64,000 nucleotides of DNA from Liquidambar formosana (lineage: Eukaryota; Streptophyta; Magnoliopsida; Saxifragales; Altingiaceae). Every line of letters begins with the position of its first letter. The first letter of the stretch is position 1. The notes under the pieces are model-generated. The model had not been told where the DNA came from. It saw nothing but the letters and a program-made list of their open reading frames with translations, and made no database searches. The position numbers and the translations under genes are program-made. This document shows, one piece after another, positions 48,463 through 58,816 of the stretch. Where the stretch lies: positions 38,484,536-38,548,535 of the forward strand of contig CM077823.1 of assembly GCA_039720395.1 (NCBI GenBank). The letters are read 5' to 3'.

Positions 48463-49060
48463 TAGGGATGGCAATGGGTGGGTTTGGGACGGGACCCTTC
48501 ATCCCAATCTCGACCCTATAAAAAATCCCTAAACCCATTTTCTATCCAAACCTTACATGGGTAAGGCTATCCAAATTTTACATGGGTAAGGCATTAATTT
48601 CTCATTATCGTTTACAATGAGATAAGCAAATCTATCCCCGTCCTATTTAACTACCAACTTATGACAATTTAATGAATACACCCGTTTAAATATGCTTAAA
48701 TAGTGAATACTTGAGAGGTTTTCATCTTTTTATAGAGACTAACATCTTTTGACCTCAATAAATAAAATTTTTTTTTAAAAAAAAACCTGAGATAAATGAA
48801 CTAATAGCACAAAAACCTAACGAGTAAAAAAAAGAAGAAAAAAAAAAAAACACTTAAATGAAATGATGGAAGACTAGTTTGGTAAACACATCATATAAAT
48901 TGATATATATATATATACCCTAACTTGCCTCGAAACCCAAGACAATAATTTTATAAAATACCAAATCTACCCTTATCCCATTTAAAATAACCCCAAATCC
49001 GTCCCAATAGGGTTGGGACAGACCGGGATACCGGGTTATGATAACTCATTGCCATCCCTA
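48463..49060. mobile_element. Non-autonomous hAT-type MITE (about 600 bp)
   Basis: The ends tagggatggcaatggg on the left and ...ctcattgccatcccta on the right are inverted. Flanks ttaatgac and ttaatgaa give a 7-of-8 target-site duplication. Subterminal blocks 'gggacgggac' and 'cccaatagggttgggac' are arranged in opposite senses. No transposase frame is present. Confidence 0.75.
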
Positions 49061-49459
49061 TTAATGAAATCCTAACGTGCGTGGCTAATTAAGAAACTCA
49101 TGATCACATTTACCTAATAGTAATAGTTGTCTAAGGCTTCATTTAGTTGCATTTAACATAAAGGGCATTAATGAACATGAAGGGGTCTGAATAGGCAGTG
49201 AGTGGGTCCCATATCCCCCATATCTCAAGGAGAGGAAATCCTGAGTTCAACTTTTGCTAACTTATCAGGATCACTTATATAAGAATCCATGATTCTCAAG
49301 TAACATAGGCTTACCAATTATTTGTTTGTGTGGGTTACTTGTCTTGCATGGATATGATGGTTTACTAATGGGTAAAGGTTTTATCGTCGCAAAAAAATAA
49401 AATAATAATAATAATAATAATAAAATAAATAAAAATAAAAGGAATCACATAGAAAACAT

Positions 49460-49690
49460 TGATTACATGAGAGATTGATTAATGGGAAAGGGTAGAATAA
49501 TTTCGGTGGCAACTTGTTCAACTCTCTCTTGTTGAATGAAATGGTGCCATCAATGGCAACTACTTCAAGGGGTAGGTACATGGCTCTTGAGTAATTGAGT
49601 TCTTCCCCTGCCACATATAATGCCTTCTTAAATGATCGAAACCCTACATCCTTGTCACCAACTATAAATTTCGTTGAAACAGTTATCTAA
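49460..49690 (-). pseudogene. Partial epoxide hydrolase last exon, fragment 1
   Basis: Minus-strand sequence matches the last exon of EH1 (51633-51882): 'cttgtcaccaacta', 'gaactcaa', 'ctacttc' and 'caacaagagagag' blocks in the same order. It encodes broken pieces (EVVAIDGTISF) in which the catalytic His region is altered (a Gly-Thr replaces Gly-His-His). No acceptor and no upstream exon are present. Confidence 0.65.
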
Positions 49691-50636
49691 AACCAAAGCT
49701 CTTGGTTATGACTTCGCAAATTATTATTACATGCATTTTTGGCAGCCTGCATGATTCAATTTTTATCCCAACTACTTTCTTGCATCAAAAGAACAAAAAA
49801 GAAGACGGGTCATTTGAAGGGCACAAAGGCTAACAATTCAAATATTACTATAAAAATTGAATGGCCTAATTGTGTATGTGTATATATCTGGCTATATTCC
49901 ATCAGCACTATATCCCACTAATGCACAAGGTAAGGTACAACTCCCAATGTGGGTGTTGATAAAAGTTATATCAGCACATGCTTACATAATCATCATCCAA
50001 GTTATATCAGCACGTGCTTATATATATATATACACGCAGTAGTGTTGCTATCAGCTTCTGCTGATAGGATGCTATGTCAGTTGGACACATCTTAGCTATT
50101 CAAGCTCATTAATCATCATCTAATGGCCAAGGAAGAGGATTTGGGTTAAAACGGATCAACCCACTAAGTTGAACACAACTCTCCTTCTCATTTCGTGATT
50201 CAGGGAAGCCCCTTACCAGTCTGGCGTAAGCCCCTTAGTAATTATTATTTGGAGAGCCAGTTGAGATTAAGGTGTGGTTGAGTCAGTATTTGGACATATA
50301 TCCCAAGGAAATGGAGTCATCGCAAAAATTAATGATGGAAGCCACCAAAAAATATGATGAGTAACAATTAAAACATCAGTTCATAAAATCATAAATTAAG
50401 AATGACCTTCATACATGCAGCTAGCGCCAAGCGAAAATAGGCTCATTTCAAATGTCATATATATATATATATATAAACTCATTTCAAAATATTACATAAA
50501 AAGCACAATATACAATGATTGAAAATTTATCAATACGAATCCTTATATGCTTGGCTAAGAGTTCAAGATCAAACTTATCTATCAGCACTTTTCTAAGCCT
50601 TCATTTGCGTTTAACATAATAAAAGCATCGATTACA

Positions 50637-50838
50637 CAAGAGATTGATAATCGAAAAAGGGTGGAATTTCATTGCTAACCTTTTCGGCTCTCTCCTATTG
50701 AATAAAAATGATGCTCATCAATGATAACTACTTCAAGGGTAGGTACAAATAAAGGCTCTTGAATTCTTGCCCATCTGTATAGAACTTTGTCCCAAATGAT
50801 TGAAGCCCTAAATCCTTGTCACCAATAATGAATTTTTG
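50637..50838 (-). pseudogene. Partial epoxide hydrolase last exon, fragment 2
   Basis: Minus strand reads [19 protein letters not shown], then breaks frame near 'tacctaccc'. It ends in the same 'tctcttgtgtaa' as EH1. The AT-rich stretch on its 3' side (50330-50600) also matches the 3' flanks of EH1 (51340-51600) and EH2 (58520-58790), so exon and flank were duplicated together. Confidence 0.7.
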
Positions 50839-51043
50839 TTGGAACAAGAACTTCCCACTTCTTGCATTATTCATGGCATTAAAAATCAAATCAAAGAAGT
50901 GAAAATGACTAAACATAGTACAACTACCTGAAAAATCATTAAAATAACAGGAAAAAAAAATGATGAGAGTTTCGTTGGCAACTTGTCCATTAACAGTTAT
51001 CCAAGGCTTCATTTAATCGTGTTTAACATACAAAAAGCGTTGA

Positions 51044-51253
51044 TTACACAAGAGATTGATTATTGAAAAAGGATAGAGTTTCGTTGGCAACTTGTTCAGC
51101 TTTCTCTTGTTGAATGGAATGATGACCATCAATGACAACTACTTCAATGGCAGGTACAAGGCTCTTGAGTTCTTCCCCTTCTATACAATGCTTTGGCTTA
51201 AATGATTGAAACCCTACATCCTTGTCACCAACTTTAAATTCTGTTGAAACAGT
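51044..51253 (-). pseudogene. Partial epoxide hydrolase last exon, fragment 3, frame open
   Basis: About 70 codons of the last exon are open: ITVSTEFKVGDKDVGFQSF..., [13 protein letters not shown]..., ending SLV and TAA at 51044-51046. Both the GDKD acid motif and the GHH motif remain. The first 40 bases of the exon and its acceptor are replaced by unrelated sequence after 'aacagttat'. It cannot join the upstream exons by the normal splice site. Confidence 0.7.
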
Positions 51254-51632
51254 TATATAAGCCCGAAGGTCTAGTTATGTGTTACTTCATTTTCTTTCTT
51301 GGCTTTTAACTTCTCAAATACTTCTCTCGAGGAGAGTCATCACAGAAATTGATCGCAGCCACCAATACAAATGATAAATAACAATTAAAACTTCAGTTCA
51401 AAAAATAAGAATGATCTCATACGAGCAGGTAGCGAAATAGGCTCATTTCAAATGCAACAGAAAACTAATAAAAAAAGACTCATTTAAAATATCACAAAAA
51501 AGCTCAATACAAATGGTTCGAAATTTATCAAACAACGTCCTAATGTGCTTGGCTAAGAGCTAAAGATCAAACGTACCTATCAACAGTTATCTAAGGCCTC
51601 ATTAGCGTTTAACGTAATAAAAGCATTGATAA

Positions 51633-54600
51633 TTACACAAGAGATTGATTATTGAAAAAGGATATAATTTCATTGGTAACCAGTTCAGCTTTCTCTTGGT
51701 GAATGAAATGGTGCCCATCAATGACAACTACTTCAAGGTTAGGTACAAGGCTCTTGAATTCTTCCCCTTCAATATAGAACTTTGTCCCAAATGATTGAAA
51801 CCCCTGATCCTTGTCACCAACTATGAGTTTTGTTGGAACAGTTATTTTTGCTCCCTGCCATGGCCCAAGAAGCTCCCAATTCCTACAACATTCGTGGCAT
51901 TAAAAAATCAGAAAAATTAGTTGAAAATGACAAAATATAGTATAACTACTTGGAAAAGCATTAAAATAACAGAAAAAAAAATAATGGAAAGTTGGTAAAG
52001 AATTCAAAGAAACATTGATTTTCTAACTACAAAAATCAAAATTAAGTAATACAATATCATGCCACATTTTATTTTAGAGTCCAACTGTAGCATTTAAATG
52101 ACAATATATCCTCATATCATAATTTTTTTTTTTTTTTTTTTAGGTGCCATTGTGGCAGTGTCATAATATTAATAGGAAGGACCAAAGAATAGATTCATCA
52201 TATGATCTTTAAATCTAGTACTTGATGAATCATCTAACAGACCACCAAGGGTGGTGGTTCAATGGCTCTGGGTCACTCCTAAATGGGTTTGGTGGCTAGT
52301 AGGTCTGCAGGTTCTACTGGGCTCTTGGTTGGGCTTGTGGTGGGGCTCTTACATCCAACTAGGGTTGGGTCAGTAGGATGAGATGGGCCTACCTACAGCA
52401 AAGCGTAGGTAGGGGCCTGCTCCCCCACAGGGTGGCCACATCAGTTCATCTCCCTTCTACCCTTTTGCTTATCCAAAACAAAAAAAAAAAGAAAAGAGAA
52501 GGATAAATTATCTTACAGGTCCATGGCACGGTAGTAGTTCAAAGGCCCAGTAAATCCAGATTTTTGGAACTTGCTAGCAAAGAATTGTAGCTCTTCCTCA
52601 GTGATCCATGGAGGCAATGAAGATGGGGTTTCGAGAACGTCTATGATCTCAACACCAGGAGGAGCAGCTAGAAGATCCGGAGCGTTGATTAGTAAAAACT
52701 TCTTCATTATTGTTACATAATCATATTTAGAAAATGCATTTTCTGCTCTTCCCGGCTCCTGTGGTACAAAAGCAAACACTAGTACATATTATAAGGGGCT
52801 CTAGAGAAATTTTTTAAATGCATGCCAAACAATATTTCTTGACAGTCTTATACCTGAAATTGAGATATGTAGAACCCTTCTCCAAACATTTTGGTCAATA
52901 ATGGAATGGGTTTGGATACTGGGGATCGAGGCCTGTATGGAACACTTAAGTTAACAAGCGCTTTGACTCTATCTGGCCTAAAGAGGCAAAGGTACCATGC
53001 AATTTCTGCACCCCAATCATGGCCTACTACAAATGCCTGCTCAAAAACACATTACTTCAAAGCATCAGTGCAAAATGAAGAATTTGTTACACATGGAAAT
53101 AATTCAGATACGCATTGAAACATGTTTTTACATGCCCAGTGCAAGCAGGGGTATAAACCGTATAATTCATGTTCTGTGCCAAAGCCGTCAAAGCAAGGGG
53201 GCATCATTACTAATATTTTGGTACTGTGAAAAAGGAAAGAAAAGAAACTTAGAAACCTCTAGGCACAACAATGCTCCTATGTTGAGTTTGGGTGAGAAAT
53301 TTGGGAAAAAAATTGTGGATTTTGAAATGACAGGATTTCAAATTTCATAATTTATAACTGTCAAAATTGTAAAATTCCTTGTTTTTTTTTTTTCCCCCTT
53401 CTAGAGAAAATTTGACTCCTCCCAAATTCTGAGTTGAAATTCTGACTAGAAATTAAGAAATTCTGACTTTAGCTAACCCAACACCGAATTTGGTTATAAG
53501 AATTTGAGAAATTTCGTTTTAAATGCAAGTGCCACCTAGAAATTCCTCACTCAAACACACTCATAAGTGGCATGGAAATAATAAGGCCCACATTTGCCAA
53601 ACAATTGGTTGCAGAGTTGCCTTCTGATTAAAACAACAATCCCAACTCAATCAAGAGAGCTCCACAAATCCTCAATTAGAGCTGCATTAGGATTAGCTGT
53701 ATTGATCAGATGGACTCGGCATCAGTAGTTTTGCAAATCACCTGACTTCATCCCAAGCTAACATAAGCCCATGTCTCAATGCTACAAGTGCATTAACACT
53801 TGCAAATTCCCCAATTAGCAGTTAGCACTGAAGCCTACCACCTAATGGCCATTCTCATTTCACATTAAGCACACAGCTTCACTTTTTTCCTATATTATTA
53901 ATGCCCAATGGTAATTGACAACCTATGACTGTATTTGCCTCATTTAGCTAAAACATCCACCTCAAATTTGGTGACCAAGGCAAGAGAAACATTGGTCACT
54001 AACAAGGAGATAATGAAGCTATATACAAGGAGTCACCCTATCTTAGAATAGAAAAAAGGTCATAATAACTAGCTCGGGAGGCACATATGCCACACAGGTG
54101 AACGAAAATTGTTCATACTGCGAGTGAAGTGAGAATGTGAGACTGTATCAATTCCCATTAATGCACAATCATACTTATGCATTTGGCACTAATTCTAACA
54201 CTACTCTTTACTCGCGCTTAAAGCATGATGCTTAACGGGTAATTGCAACTCGACAAGTGTAAGAATGGGTAATGACTGAATGCAAATACACCCTAATCCC
54301 TCAGTTCGAAATTTTACAGTAAGGTCATTTAACAAATTCATGTGATAGTCCATAAGGACAGTTACTCTTACACCAAATTCCTACTCTTTCTCCTCTACCC
54401 ACTAAGCAAGAATAAATTCAATACAACTCAAATGCATTACATCAGAAATTTTACTTCAATCAATGTCAAGAATCTCAAGCATAAATATAAAATGGAATAG
54501 ACCAAATTAAAAAATAAAAAATAAAAAATTAAAATAATCTCGAAAATTCGAGGCAGACATTCTTACCTCTCTCTTCAAACTCTCTTCCCTCGCACTATAA

Positions 54601-56688
54601 GGCCCCACTAGACTGTATATTCTCTGTGAATGTCTTCGAAACATCCTCATTCACCACAATCGCCAAAACTGAACCCGCTGCCGCCCCAGTTGCCTTCGCC
54701 CCACCCCCACCATCCTTTGTGGTCTCCGATTCGATCTTGACCGTCAAATGCTGTCGAGGTCGTCATTGGAAGTGGTGGTGAGGGCGCCGTTGCGAGTGTG
54801 GGGAAGGGGAGGAGGCGCGTGGTCGTCAGGCGCGAGGTTATGCTTGTGAATGGAGGAGATGGCGGAGGCGGAGGCGGAGGCGGATTGGGAGGGGGAGGGT
54901 GATTGTGAATTCCGAGACCGGACAGGTGCGTTGAGTGAATGTCCTTGAGTTGACTCGGGCCGAGTTAGGGTTTTTCTCCGGAGAGAGAAGGGGGTCTAAT
55001 TGCAGAAAGAGGAGGGTTGGAACTTGGAACGGGATGAGAGGAGCCGTAATCTATACGAGTATTTGCAAATGTTTTTTCTACGTAAAACTACGGAAGTGGT
55101 GTAGCCGACGAATGAGAGCGTTAGTAATAACGATGCTTTAGGAAAGCGTAAGTATTAATGACGCTTTTAATATAATATATATTTTTTAAAAAATTTTAAA
55201 AGATGTGTAAGGTGAAAAGCCTGTTTATTAGCAAACAGAAACAGAGAGGGAGAAAACGTCATTAGAGGACCTTCGCATGTCATGTCACCAAAAATAAAAG
55301 AAAATTAATATTTTTTTTTTATACAAGGAACACATATCCCCTGCAAAAGGCCTCATACACAATTTAGACGAAAAGAAAATCCTCTCTCAACCCAAGTGAT
55401 AACTCAATTGGCAAAGAACCATATTCTAGTGATGTAGGACATGAGACTCTAAAGTATTTGGAGCAATTAGACTAGTGGAAGAATAAAAAAAGGGTTTGGG
55501 AGTTCAATTGTGCAAATTGCAGGTAAAATTGTGAAGGAATTAAACTTTACAAATTGCAGTAAAGGCTTATTTAAGTTAGAATTGCGTAAAATTTGGTGGT
55601 TGGAAACATTGAGAGAAATCAAACTAACAATAGGTTTCAGCTAAATTCCATCTTTTAAGCTTCTAAAAACACGTTTTTGCCATTTTATATTTTTTTTCTT
55701 CTTTAATAACTTCCAAGATTCCAAGGTTAATTAGTGTTTTTCCATTTTTGGCAAATTTTTATTTTTCTAAATTATTTTCTATTTAATAGCTTTCTTTTAC
55801 TTCACTATTTCATTTCTTTAGTCCCAGCCCTCTATAAATTAGATTGTAGGCATATGACCATCAATTCAGATCATTAATAAAATTTCAAATAGTTTATTTT
55901 ATTTTCTTTGTTCTAGTTTTTACAAGAAGCTGGTGCTCTTTTTTTGATTTTGAGTTCAGTTATTTCTAAATCCCTTGGGACCATCTACACAAATTTCAAT
56001 TAATGAATAATGATATTTTTTTTATAGAACCTTTCTACTATTATGTGAAGACATTTTAAGCCTAACAATTCATATTTTCTCACTAAAATCACCAAATCTA
56101 ATTTCAGATCAAATAAGTTTCGAAGAAATTGCATATGCTCAGGGGATTAGTCTCTTTATATCAAAAAAAAAAAAAAAAAACAAAAAAAAAAGTTTCGATT
56201 GAAGCTCTAAATTAGAAGCTGGTACTGTCATTTATTTTCTAACACATCATTTCTAATTGTTAAATTTTATAAATTATAATACATTTACCCTTCAAAATTT
56301 GGGGCATGACACCTTATCTTTGCAGTAGTACGTTAAAAAATAATAATAATAATAATAATATTGTCTATGCATAAACCATAACCCATTGGCAATAATAGAG
56401 CATTACCTTTTCTTCTCCAAGATGGTCGAGCAGCCCAACCAGGTCACCAACGAGATGAAGAGCACTATAGGAGGCTGCATCAGGGGGAGAGTCTGAGTCC
56501 CCATAGCCTCTCATGTCTGGTGCAACCACATGATAACCATGTTCAGCCAAGTGCTCTATCTGGTACTTCCATGAACACCAAAGTTCAGGAAAGCCATGAA
56601 TGAGGAGCACAAGAGGCCCTTCTCCTTTCTCTGCTATGTGCAGCCATATCTCGTTGGTGCGGACCCTTCGATGTTTTATCTCACTCAT
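51633..56688 (-). CDS. Soluble epoxide hydrolase EH1 (alpha/beta-hydrolase)
   Basis: Plant soluble epoxide hydrolase, adding water to fatty-acid and other epoxides (cutin monomer and defence oxylipin routes in this family). Exons on the minus strand: 56688-56407, 53036-52854, 52758-52517 and 51882-51633, giving 318 residues, the family's normal size. Visible active site: HGFPELW oxyanion segment (His 31), nucleophile Asp 101 in VGHDWGA, Asp about 261 in GDKD, His about 294 in GHHFIHQE. Tyrosines in FYISQFQ and NYYRAMD are placed as in the epoxide-activating pair. All junctions are GT..AG and in phase, with no stop. Intron 1 (3.4 kb) contains a MITE and a GCN5 exon fragment; intron 3 contains a SINE. 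EH2 is its tandem copy. Substrate choice cannot be read from sequence. Confidence 0.93.
52240..52495 (+). mobile_element. tRNA-like SINE in intron 3 of EH1
   Basis: The body starts with 'gggtggtggttcaatggctctgg' (box A-like) and 'gcaggttctac' (box B-like). It continues with 'gttgggtcagtaggatgag' and ends in an A-rich tail. It is antisense to the host gene. An equivalent sits at 59428-59670 in EH2, so it was inserted before the duplication. It is a different family from the SINEs at 158 and 5729. Confidence 0.6.
53281..53560. mobile_element. MITE with 'gtttgggtgagaaattt' ends, intron 1 of EH1
   Basis: The left end gagtttgggtgagaaattt and the right end, whose complement is gtgtttgagtgaggaattt, form inverted repeats around an A/T-rich hairpin-prone core. 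The same element is at about 60445-60716 in EH2, where the left end is the better-preserved 'gtgtttgggtgag'. It predates the gene duplication. Confidence 0.6.
54567..54957 (-). pseudogene. GCN5: First exon of a GCN5-type histone acetyltransferase, decayed, inside EH1 intron 1
   Basis: Read on the minus strand the patches follow the N-terminus of plant GCN5 (HAG1) in order. They are [53 protein letters not shown], then a deletion, [22 protein letters not shown], and AREESLKRE followed by an intact gtaaga donor. The start codon is not visible, a TGA follows DLDSI, and one extra base lies before the AREE patch. A 'ttagggtttt' telo-box at 54965 marks the old 5' UTR. No bromodomain or acetyltransferase exon is in the window. 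Retention of the donor and adjacent intron-like DNA points to a DNA-level copy, not a retrocopy. The match is from memory of the protein pattern. Confidence 0.65.
55109..55190. mobile_element. 'agcgttagtaataacg' hairpin fragment next to the GCN5 exon (EH1 copy)
   Basis: The segments 'agcgttagtaataacgatgc' and 'gcgtaagtattaatgacgc' are imperfect inverse complements. The motif is related to the hairpin element at 31041-31200. It lies directly upstream, in the GCN5 sense, of the captured exon; the EH2 counterpart is at 62236-62300. Confidence 0.4.
55191..56406. other. Remainder of EH1 intron 1
   Basis: No gene was seen. A tRNA-like motif 'cccaagtgataactcaattggcaaa' lies near 55390, an A-rich run at 56163-56190 and (TAA)n at 56342-56360. 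It matches EH2 intron 1 (62300-63720) with indels, notably about 290 bases at 63220-63510 present only in EH2. Confidence 0.5.
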
Positions 56689-57930
56689 GGTTTCTTCAAT
56701 GTCTGTGGTTCGATCAGTTCCCTATGGTTTCTAATGTTGTGTGTATAAATATATTTGTGATGTAATTTGCTTGGGAGATAAGAATTGATTCTTCAATGCT
56801 GGTGGCTGTGTTTTTATTATATTGGAATTGTCAGCATTTGAAGCTGGGAAGAAAAGGTCTCTTCTACAATTCTTTGTCTGACATTTCAGCGATGGGTGGA
56901 TTTTTGTTTTGCCAGAGTTGTTTGGAAGTTTGTGAGGTTTGAAATTTTGAAGCCCCTTTGGATGTAACTAGTTTTCATGATCACCTTTTCTATTTTTCTT
57001 TTTTTTTTTTAAATATTTTTTCAAAAGAATAAAAATTTGGTCCTTGGAGACTTTTTTAGCAGGCTAGCCAACACCTTCGACCCATCCCTAAATTTACTAC
57101 CATGTTTATGTTAGTTGTTATTGTTAGGTAGAGATATCCCCCACTCACTTTTTTTAATTATTAATCTAATTAAAGATTAGGGATATTTTAAGTTTTATTC
57201 CCAACCCAGACTAAACCATATGATATTTGAGGAGCATACTCAGGTCTAATTGCTTGACCATTATCGAGATTATAATATTCCTAATCCTTTATTGGTAATA
57301 TGTTGATCTCTAGTATAATTAGTTGATTTTGAAAATGTCTAGCAAAGATCATGGATAGTTGCTCCTGAAGAGCAAGAAAAAAAGAAAAAAAAAAAAACCC
57401 TCAAGGCCTTCACCCCATAAAGAAAAAAATACCCTCATTTAGGGCCCAAAACTCAACCCAAAAGAGAAAGAAAGTGAAATAAAATAATGTTAATCACAGT
57501 ATGATGATAACATGGCCACTTTATTTAGATTTGAATCAACCCAAAAGAGGGTCCAGCTATATTTGTGATGTGAGTCCCATTTTTGTATGTCAAACACGAT
57601 TAAATGAAGCCTTGTCTAACCCTTAAGGACAACACTTGCCTCCACACCGGTGTAGAGGCAAAGTATTGTCTCATATATTTGAAGTAGATTGTTTATTAGA
57701 ACAAAATTCCCCTCTATGATGAGATGTGGCATATACACGGTACATTGGTTGGGAGAATAAATAGCAATGTAAAATATAAAACACATAAAGAAGAAATAAT
57801 AATATAAAACACATAAATATAAATAGGAATTCAAAGTATACTATAATTCTACCCTTATACATGGTACATTGATTGGAATAGAAAATAAGAACATAAAACA
57901 CATAAATATAAATAGGAATTAAAAGCATAG
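56689..57930. other. Upstream region of EH1 / 3' side spacer to EH2
   Basis: No gene was seen. Immediately upstream of the EH1 ATG (minus-strand sense) 'tataaatatatttgtg' at about 56742-56755 (complement) is a possible TATA area. A duplicated block of about 60-70 bases ('ggtacattg.ttgg...aaaacacataaa...aataggaatt') occurs at about 57738-57835 and 57858-57920. Confidence 0.4.
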
Positions 57931-57934
57931 TAGA

Positions 57935-58115
57935 AATGAAAACAAAAACTCTTGCCATCAAGAGTCTTTCTTTTTATCCATAAATGAAAACAGAAACTCT
58001 TGCCATCAAGAGTTTTTCTTTTTATCCATAAATAAAAAATAGAAACTCTTGCCACCAAGAGTCTTTCTTTTTTATCCATAAATAAAAGATAGAAACTCTT
58101 GCCATCAAGAGTCTT
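57935..58115 (+). repeat. Minisatellite, about 48-50-bp unit, 3.7 copies, each with an internal palindrome
   Basis: The units contain 'agaaactcttgccatcaagagt' followed by 'ctttctttttatccataaat'. In each, ctcttg and caagag can pair around a 4-base loop. Units differ by one to four bases and by short A or T runs. It lies just beyond the EH2-side duplication breakpoint. Confidence 0.8.
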
Positions 58116-58272
58116 TTACCTTGTATTTACACATGCTATAGATATAAGGGCATTATATTTTCAAACTCGTTTTGGTTTTGTCAATGATGCCTTTTATAGT
58201 TTATATTTGCAATTGTTTTAGTCACGAAAGGACTTGGATAAAGTAAAAAAGAATATGAAAATAATTGTACCT

Positions 58273-58436
58273 TTGTCTTTCTCTTGTTGAATGAAATGAT
58301 GGCCATCAATGACAACTACTTCGATGGCAGGTACAAGGCTCTTGAGTTCTTCCCCTTCTATACAATGCTTCGGCTTAAATGATTGAAGCCCTACATCCTT
58401 GTCACCAACTTTAATTTCTGTTGAAACAGTTATATA
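58273..58436 (-). pseudogene. Partial epoxide hydrolase last exon, fragment 4, cut at the duplication breakpoint
   Basis: Nearly identical to fragment 3 (51044-51253), but homology stops abruptly at about 58273, inside the codons for QQEKA. From there upward to the window end the sequence follows 51085-56690. This marks the junction of the tandem duplication. Confidence 0.75.
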
Positions 58437-58816
58437 AGCCCGAAGGTCTTAGTTATGTGTTACTTCATTTTCTTTCTTGGCTTTTAACTTCTCAAATACA
58501 TTCTCTCGAGGAGAGTCATCACAGAAATTGATCGCAGCCACCAATACAAATGATAAATAACAATTAAAACTTCAGTTCAAAAAACTAAGAATGATCTTCA
58601 TACGAGCAGGTAGCGAAATAGGCTAATTTCAAATGCAACAGAAAACTTAAAAAAAAAAATAGACTCATTTCAAATATCACATAAAAGCACAATTCAAGAT
58701 GATTCGAAATTTATCAATACAACATCCTAATGTGCTTGGCTAAGAGCTCAAGATCAAACGTACCTATCAACAGTTATCTAAGGCCTCATTAGCGTTTAAC
58801 GTAATAAAAGCATTGA

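Noticed and set aside
52513..52779. A separate small gene on the minus strand
   Set aside because: It is exon 3 of EH1, with matching splice sites and phase on both sides.
54700..55141. Live GCN5 gene start in the epoxide hydrolase intron
   Set aside because: The start codon is not visible, a stop and frameshift interrupt it, and no later GCN5 exons were found; treated as a decayed fragment.
57935..58115. CRISPR-like array of palindromic repeats
   Set aside because: The units run on directly without unique spacers, and the sequence is plant nuclear DNA; it is a minisatellite.
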